From the NCBI GenBank assembly GCA_021373115.1, contig JAJFTI010000025.1, positions 1-48,225 on the forward strand: 48,225 nt of DNA. The letters are read 5' to 3'. Below, piece after piece: positions 23,979 to 32,135 of the stretch. The DNA is from Eubacteriales bacterium. GTDB taxonomy: Bacteria > Bacillota > Clostridia > Christensenellales > CAG-138. The notes under the pieces are model-generated. The model did no database searches, was not told the origin of the DNA, and worked only from the letters and a program-made list of their open reading frames with translations. Each line of letters begins with the position of its first letter. The stretch's first letter is position 1. The translations under genes were made by a program, and so were the position numbers.

Positions 23979-26270
23979 ATGAAGAGCAGCAACAGCGAAC
24001 TGGATTTCCAATTGCAGGAAATGGCGGCTCGCATCCGCGAGCTAAGGCGCATCTCAAACCTGACCATCGCCGAAATGGCACAGCGCACCGGCGTATCCGA
24101 GGAGGAATACAGCGCCTGCGAAACCGGCGGCCATGACCTGAGCTTCGCGTTTATCTACCGCTGCGCGATGGCGTTTGGCGTGAACGTTACGGATATTATC
24201 GAGGGCACGAGTCCGACGCTGCGCGGTTACGCAATCACCCGCGCGGGCGAGGGGGCGCGCATCGAACAGGCGCACGGCATGGTTTACTATAACCTTGCCG
24301 CGCCGTTTCAGAACCGCATCTCCGAACCGCTTTACGTTGAGGTCGGCTACAGCGCCGAGGCGGAAAAGCGCGATATCGAATTGACGACGCACGAAGGGCA
24401 GGAGTGCGACCTCGTGATCAGCGGGACGCTCAAGCTGCAGATCGGCGCGCATACCGAGGTGCTCCATAAGGGCGACTGCGCCTACTTTGACAGCTCGATT
24501 CCGCATGGGATGATCGCCGTTGGCGGCGAGGACTGCCGCTTCTACGCGATCGTCCTCAATCCTTCCGCCTATAAGGGCGCGCACAGCGCCGAAGAAGTGA
24601 AGAATCCGGACTGGGAACGGCCGGACGAAACGGACAAGCCGCGGATTTTCAATCAATTTATCCAAACGGCAAAGGACGCGGACGGCAATCCCACCGCGCT
24701 GACGTTTGCAAACGCGGATAAATTCAACTTTGCCTTCGACATTGTGGACGGACTGGCGGAAAAGTGCCCGGACAAGCTCGCAATGCTGCATATTTCGAAG
24801 GACAAGACGGAGCGCAGGTTCACCTTTGCCGACTTCAAGCGCGCCAGCGCGCAGTGCGCAAACTACTTTGCCTCCCTCGGCATCCAGCGCGGGGATCGCG
24901 TGCTGCTCGTACTCAAGCGGCATTATCAGTTCTGGTTTGCGCTGCTCGGGCTGCATAAGCTCGGCGCCATCGGCATTCCGGCAACGTATCTGCTCCAGGA
25001 GCACGACTACGCCTACCGTTTTGAAAAAGCGGGAATCAGCGCGGTCATCTGCACGTCGGACGAGGACGCCGCGGAGACAGCCGACCGCGCGGCGGCCAAT
25101 TTTACCGGAACGCTTACGAAGATTCTCGTTGGCGGCAAGCGCGAAGGCTGGCACGATTTTGACAGCGAGTATCCGCGTTATTCCGGCCGGTTCCCGCGCG
25201 AAACAGATGCGCCTTGCGGCGACGACCTGATGCTCATGTTCTTTACGAGCGGGACGACGGGGCAGCCCAAGCTCGCCGCGCATAATTATAAATATCCGCT
25301 GGGACACCACATCACCGCCGAATACTGGCAGTGCGTGGATCCGAACGGGCTGCACCTGACCATTTCGGATACCGGCTGGGCAAAGGCAATGTGGGGCAAG
25401 CTCTACGGGCAGTGGCTCAGTGAAGCGGCGGTGTTTGTTTACGACTTCGACCGGTTCGACGCGGCGGATATCCTGCCGATGTTCGCAAAGTACAACATTA
25501 CGACCTTCTGCGCGCCGCCGACGATGTACCGCATGCTGATTAAGGAAGACCTTTCGCATTACGACCTGAGCTCCATTAAGCACGCCACAATGGCGGGCGA
25601 AGCGCTCAATCCCGAGGTGTTCCGCCAGATGGAGAAAACAACCGGCCTGCAGCTGATGGAAGGGTTCGGGCAGTCCGAAACAACGCTGATGATCGGCAAC
25701 CTCCGCGGCGGCACCCACAAGATCGGTTCCATGGGCAAACCCGTTGCGCTCTATGATATCGACCTCGTCGATCCGGACGGAAATCCCGTGGAAACCGGTA
25801 CGAACGGCGAAATTGTGATCCGCCTCGACAAGGGCAATCCCTGCGGGTTGTTTACGGAGTATTATAACGATAAGGAAGCGACCGGCGAAGCACGGCGCGA
25901 GGGTATTTACCACACCGGCGACCTCGCATGGCGGGATGAGGACGGCTACTACTGGTATGTTGGCCGGGCGGACGATCTGATCAAGTCCTCCGGTTACCGG
26001 ATCGGGCCGTTTGAGATTGAGAGCGTCATCATGGAACTGCCCTATGTGCTCGAATGCGGCATCTCCGCCGCGCCGGACGAGATCCGCGGGCAGATCATCA
26101 AGGCGAGCATCGTGCTCACAGCGGGCACCGAACCTTCGGAAGCGCTCAAGACCGAGATACAGGAATACGTCAAGAGCCATACCGCGCCGTATAAATATCC
26201 GCGCATTGTGGTGTTCCGCGACAGCCTGCCCAAGACGACGAGCGGCAAGATCATCCGAAGGCTGCTCTGA
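23979..26270 (+). CDS. HTH-cupin-acyl-CoA synthetase fusion 2 (AMP-forming)
   Basis: A 763-residue paralogue of the previous ligase, collinear throughout. The start at 23979 has AAGGGAG seven bases upstream. HTH: residues about 10-80 (RISNLTIAEMAQRTGVSEEEY). Cupin: about 125-205 (HEGQECDLVISGTLKLQIG, then DSSIPHGMIAV). Ligase: about 245-763, with FFTSGTTGQPK near 419, GFGQSETT, YHTGDLAWRDEDGYYWYVGR and TSGKIIRR. Its valine T-box and its operon with a 2-oxoacid:ferredoxin oxidoreductase and IlvE point to isobutyrate activation. Substrate preference cannot be read from sequence alone. Confidence 0.88.
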   Translation: MKSSNSELDFQLQEMAARIRELRRISNLTIAEMAQRTGVSEEEYSACETGGHDLSFAFIYRCAMAFGVNVTDIIEGTSPTLRGYAITRAGEGARIEQAHGMVYYNLAAPFQNRISEPLYVEVGYSAEAEKRDIELTTHEGQECDLVISGTLKLQIGAHTEVLHKGDCAYFDSSIPHGMIAVGGEDCRFYAIVLNPSAYKGAHSAEEVKNPDWERPDETDKPRIFNQFIQTAKDADGNPTALTFANADKFNFAFDIVDGLAEKCPDKLAMLHISKDKTERRFTFADFKRASAQCANYFASLGIQRGDRVLLVLKRHYQFWFALLGLHKLGAIGIPATYLLQEHDYAYRFEKAGISAVICTSDEDAAETADRAAANFTGTLTKILVGGKREGWHDFDSEYPRYSGRFPRETDAPCGDDLMLMFFTSGTTGQPKLAAHNYKYPLGHHITAEYWQCVDPNGLHLTISDTGWAKAMWGKLYGQWLSEAAVFVYDFDRFDAADILPMFAKYNITTFCAPPTMYRMLIKEDLSHYDLSSIKHATMAGEALNPEVFRQMEKTTGLQLMEGFGQSETTLMIGNLRGGTHKIGSMGKPVALYDIDLVDPDGNPVETGTNGEIVIRLDKGNPCGLFTEYYNDKEATGEARREGIYHTGDLAWRDEDGYYWYVGRADDLIKSSGYRIGPFEIESVIMELPYVLECGISAAPDEIRGQIIKASIVLTAGTEPSEALKTEIQEYVKSHTAPYKYPRIVVFRDSLPKTTSGKIIRRLL

Positions 26271-26341
26271 TGACGGCCGGAGAAATATCGTACGCCGTCG
26301 GGAAAATCCCGCATTCGAAGAACAAGGAGCGATGAACCATT

Positions 26342-26989
26342 TTGATTTCCAAACGCGTCACCATCCTGACCGGGCATTACGGCAGCGGAAAAACGAGCAT
26401 CGCCGTGCAGATTGCGCTGCGTCTGCGCGGGGAGGGAAAGACGGTTTCCATCTGCGACCTGGACATTGTCAACCCGTATTTCCGGTCAACGGATCACCGC
26501 GCGGAGCTGGAAGCGGCGGGCGTTTGCCTTGTGACCTCCCCGTTTGCGGGCAGCAACCTGGACATTCCGGCGCTGCCCAAGGAGCTCTATGCCGCAATTG
26601 CGGATAAGAGCGGTTATGCGGTGCTGGATGTCGGCGGGGACGACCGCGGGGCGGTCGCGCTGGGAAGGTTCGTGCCGGATATCGCGGGGGAAGAGAATTA
26701 CGAGATGCTCTTTGTGGCAAACTTTTACCGCCCGCTGACAAAGACCGCCGAAGACGCGCTGCATATCCTGCGGGAGGTGGAAACCGCCTGCGGCATGCGC
26801 GTTACCGCGCTGGTGAACAACAGCAACCTGGGCGCGGAAACTACGGCAAACGACGTGACCGGCACGTTTTCGCGCATGGAGGAATTCGCGCGGCTCGCGG
26901 AATTGCCGGTTGCTTTTACAAGCGCAGATGCGCGTTTAAAGGCAGAACTGGGCGACAGGATAGAACATCCATTTTGGATGAATTTTTAA
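26342..26989 (+). CDS. MinD/ParA-like P-loop ATPase
   Basis: A 215-residue ATPase of the CobQ/MinD/ParA fold. The nucleotide loop at residues 10-20 reads TGHYGSGKTS, and CDLDIVNPYF and LDVGGDDRGAVALG are the Walker-type aspartate segments. The deviant MinD lysine pattern KGGxGKT is not present. The start is TTG at 26342 behind AGGAG; the nearest ATG is out of frame and an in-frame stop lies at 26333. It lies between ligase 2 and the ferredoxin subunit, so it may assist maturation or cofactor delivery for the oxidoreductase. That role is inferred from position only. Confidence 0.75.
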   Translation: MISKRVTILTGHYGSGKTSIAVQIALRLRGEGKTVSICDLDIVNPYFRSTDHRAELEAAGVCLVTSPFAGSNLDIPALPKELYAAIADKSGYAVLDVGGDDRGAVALGRFVPDIAGEENYEMLFVANFYRPLTKTAEDALHILREVETACGMRVTALVNNSNLGAETTANDVTGTFSRMEEFARLAELPVAFTSADARLKAELGDRIEHPFWMNF

Positions 26990-27022
26990 AAAATCAATCT
27001 CAGAAACAGGAAAGGCGAAATC

Positions 27023-27229
27023 ATGGCAAAACTGACGTTTGAGACGGATCTGTGCAAGGGCTGCGGCCTCTGCGTAGACGCATGCCCCAAGAAGATCCTC
27101 AGGATCGATCGAGAGACGATCAACCAAAAGGGACACTCCCCCGCAAGAATGACGGACGAATCCAAGTGTATCGGCTGCGGCTTTTGCGCCACCATGTGCC
27201 CCGACTGCGTGATTACGGTGGAAAGGTAG
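27023..27229 (+). CDS. korD: 2-oxoacid:ferredoxin oxidoreductase, 4Fe-4S delta subunit
   Basis: A 68-residue ferredoxin-like subunit with two cluster motifs, CKGCGLCVDACPKK and CIGCGFCATMCPDC, both complete CxxCxxCxxxC patterns. It passes electrons between the TPP site of the complex and free ferredoxin. AGGAAAGG precedes the start. It is the first of four adjacent subunit genes (delta, alpha, beta, gamma), the usual order in VOR/KOR operons. Confidence 0.93.
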   Translation: MAKLTFETDLCKGCGLCVDACPKKILRIDRETINQKGHSPARMTDESKCIGCGFCATMCPDCVITVER

Positions 27230-27239
27230 GAGACACATC

Positions 27240-28301
27240 ATGGCGGAAAAGGTTTTAATGAAGGGCAACGAGGCCATCGCCGAGGCGGCGATCCAGGCGG
27301 GCTGCCGGCACTATTTCGGTTACCCGATCACGCCGCAGACGGAGATTGCGGCCTATATGGCAAAGCGCATGCCCAAGATCGGCGGCGTGTTCCTGCAGGC
27401 GGAGAGCGAAATTGCGGCCATCAACATGGTCTACGGCGTATCCGCCGCGGGCAAGCGGGTGATGACCAGCTCTTCCAGCCCGGGTATTTCGCTCAAGGGC
27501 GAAGGGCTGAGTTATCTGGCCGGCAGCGACCTGCCCGCGCTTGTGGTCAACGTTCAGCGCGGCGGTCCGGGTCTCGGCGGGATTCAGCCGTCGCAGGCGG
27601 ATTATTTTCAGGCGACGCGCGGCGGCGGACACGGCGACTATCATATGATCGTGCTCGCGCCCGCCTCCGTTCAGGAGATGGCGAGTCTGACCGTTAAGGG
27701 GTTCGATCTTGCGGATAAATACCGCATGACGGCAATGATCCTCGCGGACGGTACGATCGGCCAGATGATGGAACCCGTTTCCCTCGAAGTCGAGCCGCCG
27801 AAGGTCTACGAAAAGCCCTGGGCACTCACGGGAACCAAAATGGCGCGCAAACACAACATCGTTACCTCGCTTTTTCTCCAGCCGGAAGCGCTGGAAAAGC
27901 TGAACATTGAACGTTACGCGCGCTATCGCATTGTAGAAGAGAACGAAGTAATGTACGAGTCGTTCCAAATGGAGGACGCGGAGATCTGCGTCGTTGCCTA
28001 CGGTATCACGGCGCGCGTTTCGAAAAACGCCGTTACCGCCGCGCGCGCTAAGGGCATTCGCGTGGGACTGATCCGGCCGATTACGCTCTGGCCGTTTCCC
28101 AAGGCGGCGCTGGCCGAGGCGGCAACGCGGGTCAAGTCGTTCCTTTCGGTCGAGATGTCCATGGGGCAGATGATTGAGGATATCGAGCTGGCCACCCGCT
28201 GCAAAAAGCCGGTAACGCTCGTGAACCGCGTCGGCGGCATGATTCCCACGCCGGAACAGGTACTTTCCGCCATTGAACAGGCGGCAGGAGGTGACAGATA
28301 A
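27240..28301 (+). CDS. vorB: 2-oxoacid:ferredoxin oxidoreductase alpha subunit (VorB-like)
   Basis: A 353-residue alpha subunit of the VorB/KorA type. The N-terminal pyrimidine-binding domain carries GNEAIAEAAIQAGCRHYFGYPITPQTEI and the loop SSSSPGISLKGEGLSYLAG. The C-terminal transketolase-like domain ends the protein. It is separate from the gamma subunit, as in four-subunit enzymes. The complex interconverts a 2-oxoacid plus CoA with acyl-CoA, CO2 and reduced ferredoxin. Branched-chain 2-oxoacids are the likely substrates because a valine T-box and ilvE share the operon. It shares one base with the next gene. Confidence 0.92.
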   Translation: MAEKVLMKGNEAIAEAAIQAGCRHYFGYPITPQTEIAAYMAKRMPKIGGVFLQAESEIAAINMVYGVSAAGKRVMTSSSSPGISLKGEGLSYLAGSDLPALVVNVQRGGPGLGGIQPSQADYFQATRGGGHGDYHMIVLAPASVQEMASLTVKGFDLADKYRMTAMILADGTIGQMMEPVSLEVEPPKVYEKPWALTGTKMARKHNIVTSLFLQPEALEKLNIERYARYRIVEENEVMYESFQMEDAEICVVAYGITARVSKNAVTAARAKGIRVGLIRPITLWPFPKAALAEAATRVKSFLSVEMSMGQMIEDIELATRCKKPVTLVNRVGGMIPTPEQVLSAIEQAAGGDR

Positions 28302-29047
28302 TGATTGTCGCAAAACGCCCGAATTCACTGACCGCAACGCCCACGCACTATTGCCCGGGCTGTACGCACGGCATTATCCACCGCCTCGTGGCGGAGGCGA
28401 TCGACACGCTCGGCGTCGAAGGGCGCACCATCGGCGTCGCGCCCGTCGGCTGCTCGGTACTGGCCTATAACTACTTTGCGTTCGATATGATCGAGGCCGC
28501 GCACGGGCGCGCGCCCGCCGTCGCAACGGGACTCAAGCGCGCGGAGCCGGGCAACATCATCTTTTCCTATCAGGGGGACGGCGACCTCGCGAGCATCGGC
28601 ATGGCGGAAACCGTCCACGCCGCGGCGCGCAACGAGAACATTACGATTATCTTTGTGAACAACGCGATCTACGGCATGACCGGCGGTCAGATGGCGCCAA
28701 CCTCGCTGCCCGGCCAGGTTACGCAGACCTCGCCCTACGGCAGGGACGTGACCCAGTGCGGCTACCCGATCAGGGTCTGCGAAATGCTTTCGCAGCTCGA
28801 AGGTCCGGAGTATCTGACCCGCGTTGCGGTCAACAGCGTGAAGAACGTCAATACCGCCAAGAAGGCGATTGAAAAGGCGTTTCGCAATCAGGTGGAGGGT
28901 AAGGGGTTCTCGCTCGTCGAGGTTCTCTCCGGTTGCCCGACAAACTGGGGCATGACGCCGCAGGCCGCGCTCCAGTGGATTGACGACGCGATGATCCCCT
29001 ACTATCCGCTCGGGGTCTATAAAGACCGCAGCGCAAAGGAGGCGTAA
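28301..29047 (+). CDS. korB: 2-oxoacid:ferredoxin oxidoreductase beta (TPP-binding) subunit
   Basis: A 248-residue subunit with the thiamine diphosphate motif GDGDLASIGMAETVHAAARNE, ending in NN, near residue 90. Cysteines in HYCPGCTHG near residue 17 could help bind a cluster or substrate. The region IYGMTGGQMAPTS is typical of KorB/VorA. It forms the catalytic centre with the alpha subunit. The start ATG shares its A with the stop codon of the alpha gene, so production of the two is coupled. Confidence 0.93.
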   Translation: MIVAKRPNSLTATPTHYCPGCTHGIIHRLVAEAIDTLGVEGRTIGVAPVGCSVLAYNYFAFDMIEAAHGRAPAVATGLKRAEPGNIIFSYQGDGDLASIGMAETVHAAARNENITIIFVNNAIYGMTGGQMAPTSLPGQVTQTSPYGRDVTQCGYPIRVCEMLSQLEGPEYLTRVAVNSVKNVNTAKKAIEKAFRNQVEGKGFSLVEVLSGCPTNWGMTPQAALQWIDDAMIPYYPLGVYKDRSAKEA

Positions 29048-29053
29048 CGCGTT

Positions 29054-29605
29054 ATGGCAAACAAACAAAAAACCACGCGTATCCTGATTGCCGGATTCGG
29101 CGGACAGGGTGTGCTCTTTGTTGGTAAATTTCTTGCCTATGTCGGCATGGCGGAGGATCGTCAGGTAAGCTGGCTGCCCTCTTACGGGCCGGAGATGCGC
29201 GGCGGCACGGCGAACTGCAGCGTGATTCTGAGCGACGACCCCATCGGTTCGCCCATTGTTGACGCGCCGGACGTGCTGATTGCCATGAATCTGCCCTCGT
29301 TCCAGAAGTATCAGGACGCGGTCGTACCCGGCGGCGCGATTGTGCTGGATTCCTCGCTGATCAACGAAGCGTACGCGCGCAAGGACATTACTTACTTTGC
29401 CCTGCCGGCAACGCAGATGGCGACGGACGAACAGCTGGACGGGCTGGGGAATATGATTCTGCTCGGCAAGTTCCTCGAAGCCTGCCTGCCGACCAGCGGC
29501 GAGCTGATCCAAAAAGCGCTTGCCAAGGTCGTTCCCGCGAAAAAGGAACACCTGCTGGCGGCAAACCAGAAGGCCATCGCGCTCGGCAGAGCGCATCAGG
29601 GGTAA
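29054..29605 (+). CDS. korC: 2-oxoacid:ferredoxin oxidoreductase gamma subunit
   Basis: A 183-residue gamma subunit with the family N-terminus [20 protein letters not shown] and the segment [20 protein letters not shown]. This domain binds CoA or the acyl group in the complex. It lies six bases after the beta gene and completes the delta-alpha-beta-gamma set. No further domain is fused. Confidence 0.93.
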   Translation: MANKQKTTRILIAGFGGQGVLFVGKFLAYVGMAEDRQVSWLPSYGPEMRGGTANCSVILSDDPIGSPIVDAPDVLIAMNLPSFQKYQDAVVPGGAIVLDSSLINEAYARKDITYFALPATQMATDEQLDGLGNMILLGKFLEACLPTSGELIQKALAKVVPAKKEHLLAANQKAIALGRAHQG

Positions 29606-29610
29606 GACAA

Positions 29611-30399
29611 ATGAAAATCGCCTGCGCGCAGATGGACGTGCTCCCGGGAAAACCGGAGGAGAACTATATCCTCGCGGAGGCGCTGATTCGAAAGGCTGCG
29701 CGCAAACGGCCGGATGTCATTCTGCTGCCGGAAACGTGGAACACGGGCTTTGCGCCGGAACACCTCGACCCCGCGCAGGCGGACGGGGACGGTGCGCGGA
29801 CGAAGCGCATGTGCTCCGCGCTGGCAAAGGAACTGAAAATCAACCTTCTCGCGGGAAGCGTGACCACCCGCCGCGCGGACGGAAGCTACAACACGGCCTA
29901 CGGGTTCGACCGCGCAGGGGAGTTGATTTGCTGTTACGACAAGACGCATCTCTTTTCCCCGCTGGGGGAGAAAGAGGCGTATCAAAAGGGCGGGACCCTC
30001 GCGCGCTTTACGCTCGACGGGGTTCGCTGCGCGCTGATGACCTGCTACGACCTGCGCTTTCCGGAGCTGGCGCGTACGCTGGCGCTGCCGGGGTTGGATG
30101 TGCTCTTTATCGTTTCCCAGTGGCCGAGGCAGCGGATTTCGCATTTGGAGACGCTGGCAAAGGCAAGAGCCATCGAGAACCAGCTGTTTGTTGCGGTTTG
30201 CAACGCCTGCGGAACGGCTTATGGAACGAAGTTCGGCGGGCGTTCGATGGTGATCGATCCGCTGGGCAAGATGCTCAAACAGGCGGGAACGCGCGCGGGC
30301 ATTCTGTACGCCGAGATGCAACTGGATGAACTTGCTCCGGTACGAAAGGCGATTCCGGTGTTTTCGGATCGAAGGCCGGAACTCTATCGACTTGATTAA
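29611..30399 (+). CDS. Carbon-nitrogen hydrolase, omega-amidase-like
   Basis: A 262-residue nitrilase-superfamily enzyme with the catalytic triad in place: Glu in LLPETWNTGF, Lys in YDKTHLFSP and Cys in MTCYDLRFPEL. Length and motifs fit the omega-amidase (Nit2/YafV) group, which hydrolyses 2-oxoglutaramate or 2-oxosuccinamate left after transamination with glutamine or asparagine. That removes the transaminase co-product and pulls 2-oxoacid amination forward, which fits the neighbouring aminotransferase. It lies five bases after the gamma subunit gene. The exact amide is not certain. Confidence 0.85.
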   Translation: MKIACAQMDVLPGKPEENYILAEALIRKAARKRPDVILLPETWNTGFAPEHLDPAQADGDGARTKRMCSALAKELKINLLAGSVTTRRADGSYNTAYGFDRAGELICCYDKTHLFSPLGEKEAYQKGGTLARFTLDGVRCALMTCYDLRFPELARTLALPGLDVLFIVSQWPRQRISHLETLAKARAIENQLFVAVCNACGTAYGTKFGGRSMVIDPLGKMLKQAGTRAGILYAEMQLDELAPVRKAIPVFSDRRPELYRLD

Positions 30400-30445
30400 A
30401 CTTGTTTGGTAATAAATTACAGATAAACAGAGGTGGAAAAAGAAC

Positions 30446-31525
30446 ATGAGCTACGAATTTTCAATCACGCGAAACCCGAACCCGAAGCCGAAACCCGATC
30501 CCAATACGCTGGTTTTCGGCCAGGTGTTCACCGATCACATGTTCGTCATGGATTATGACGAAGGCAAAGGCTGGCACGACGGACGCATCGTCCCCTACGG
30601 CGATATTCAGATCAGCCCGGCGAGCAGTGTGCTGCACTACGCGCAGATGATGTTCGAAGGCATGAAGGCGTACCGCACCGAGGACGGTCATGTCCAGCTG
30701 TTCCGTCCGGAGATGAACGCGCGCCGCCTGAATCGCACGAACGAGCGCATGTGCATGCCGCAGATGGACGAGGATCTCTTCGTTGCGGCGGTAAAAGCCG
30801 TTGTCAAACAGGATGCGGACTGGGTGCCGAACGCTCCGTTTACCTCGCTCTACGTTCGCCCGTTCATCATTGCGGACGATCCGGCGCTCGGCGTAAAGTC
30901 CGCCAAGCACTTCCGCTTCATGGTCATCCTTTGCCCGTCCGGCCCCTACTATGCGGCCAACCGCGGCAAGCTCTCGACGACGCGCATCTTCGTGGAGGAC
31001 GAGTTCATCCGCGCGGCGCACGGTGGAACGGGCTATGCAAAGGTTGGCGGCAACTACGCGGGATCGCTCCGCGCGTCCCAAAAGGCACACGAAGTCGATT
31101 GCAACGACGTGCTCTGGCTGGATGCGATCGAGCACAAATATGTGGAAGAGGTCGGTTCCTCCAACGCGTTTTTTGTGATGGACGACGAAGTGATCACGGC
31201 TCCGCTGGCCGGAACGATTCTGCCGGGCATCACGCGGGACTCCGTGCTTACTCTGCTGCGTGACTGGGGTATTCGCGCCAGCGAACGAAAGATCTCCATT
31301 GACGACGTGGTTGCCGCGGCAAAATCGGGCAAGCTCAAGGAAGCCTTTGCCAGCGGAACCGCCGCGGTCATCTCCCCGATGGGCGTGCTTCGCTATCTGG
31401 GGAAGGAGTATACGATCAGCAATCGCGAGGTCGGTACGCTTTCCCAGAAACTTTACGATACCATCACCGGAATCCAGACCGGAAAGATCGCGGATCCCCA
31501 CGGTTGGATTCAGCGGGTCGTCTGA
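30446..31525 (+). CDS. ilvE: Branched-chain amino acid aminotransferase
   Basis: A 359-residue class IV PLP enzyme of the long IlvE type. Marks are VLHYAQMMFEGMKAY near residue 68, FRPEMNARRLNRTNERM, the catalytic Lys in GYAKVGGNYAGSL near residue 202, EEVGSSNAFFV, and LAGTILPGITRDSV for the PLP phosphate. It converts branched-chain 2-oxoacids to Val, Ile and Leu with glutamate, or the reverse. AGAGGTGG precedes the start. It is the last gene of the valine T-box operon, which supports a synthetic role under starvation. Confidence 0.95.
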   Translation: MSYEFSITRNPNPKPKPDPNTLVFGQVFTDHMFVMDYDEGKGWHDGRIVPYGDIQISPASSVLHYAQMMFEGMKAYRTEDGHVQLFRPEMNARRLNRTNERMCMPQMDEDLFVAAVKAVVKQDADWVPNAPFTSLYVRPFIIADDPALGVKSAKHFRFMVILCPSGPYYAANRGKLSTTRIFVEDEFIRAAHGGTGYAKVGGNYAGSLRASQKAHEVDCNDVLWLDAIEHKYVEEVGSSNAFFVMDDEVITAPLAGTILPGITRDSVLTLLRDWGIRASERKISIDDVVAAAKSGKLKEAFASGTAAVISPMGVLRYLGKEYTISNREVGTLSQKLYDTITGIQTGKIADPHGWIQRVV

Positions 31526-31569
31526 ACGGGGTATATGAAAAAATAGATACCAGCATGTGAAAAAACAGC

Positions 31570-31597
31570 TTGCGTTTTTCTGCGGGAAAGCTATAAT
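31570..31597 (+). promoter_or_regulatory. Promoter of a candidate small RNA
   Basis: TTGCGT (31570-31575) and TATAAT (31592-31597) are separated by 16 bases, just upstream of a long hairpin with a T run. Confidence 0.5.
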
Positions 31598-31603
31598 ACA
31601 TCT

Positions 31604-31678
31604 TTGTTCCGGCACGTTGCCTCGCAGTTTGGTGTGAAAAACACGAACGCGCGGTGAGCGTGCCGGAATCTCTTTTTT
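31604..31678 (+). ncRNA. Candidate small RNA or long-loop terminator after ilvE
   Basis: TTCCGGCACG (31607-31616) pairs perfectly with CGTGCCGGAA (31659-31668), and TCTCTTTTTT follows. The 42-base interior can pair further (GTGT/ACAC, CTC/GAG). Because a good promoter ends seven bases upstream, this may be a roughly 75-base independent RNA. At the least it terminates the ilvE operon. Confidence 0.45.
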
Positions 31679-31729
31679 CATGTCAATCAATATCAAAATC
31701 GATCCGTCAAAAAGATATATCATATACTA

Positions 31730-31758
31730 TTGACAACGATTCACGACCGTGCTACAGT
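31730..31758 (+). promoter_or_regulatory. Promoter of T-box 3
   Basis: TTGACA (31730-31735) and TACAGT (31753-31758) are separated by 17 bases. Confidence 0.7.
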
Positions 31759-31764
31759 AAGCGC

Positions 31765-32049
31765 AATTGAATTTCCAACGCGAAGACGGAAACCAGTACC
31801 CGTTCAACAAGCTTTTTTCAGAGAGCCGCCAATTGGTGCGAAGCGGCAGAAGCGGGAGCGGCGAATTCCTTCCCGAGCGGCTTGCTGAAGCGAGAGTGGT
31901 AGGCAAAGACGGGCGCGCCCGATACAGCGCCGGGGATATGACGGCGTATCCCAGAGAGGCCTTTTCGCGCAAGCGAACGGCAAATAGAGGTGGTACCACG
32001 GGAATCAGCCCGTCCTCTGCGGAATCAATCCGCGGAGGACGGTTTTTTT
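31765..32049 (+). promoter_or_regulatory. T-box riboswitch 3, specifier read as UUC (phenylalanine)
   Basis: The core AGAGGTGGTACCACGGG lies at 31986-32002. The terminator CGTCCTC-T-GCGGA / TCCGC-G-GAGGACG (32011-32041) is followed by seven T. Stem I has GCGAAGACGGAA, the loop E AGTA (31795-31798) and the classical GAA-TTC-C specifier region, with TTC at 31866-31868. This is the clearest specifier of the three. It precedes a phenylacetate-CoA ligase gene, which matches phenylalanine chemistry. Confidence 0.92.
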
Positions 32050-32135
32050 ATTTGCCGGAATGCGCGAAATCGAACCATGTAAAAAACGGCATTGCAAACT
32101 GCTTGCCTGCCGGAGTATAAAAGGAGAAGAGAACC

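Noticed and set aside
24054..26180. Open antisense frame of 708 codons opposite ligase 2
   Set aside because: It is the complement of a well-supported ligase gene, has no recognisable domain or ribosome binding site, and is the kind of long shadow frame that GC-rich codon use creates. The same holds for minus-strand frames at 18941-20593, 11034-12719 and 33450-34937.
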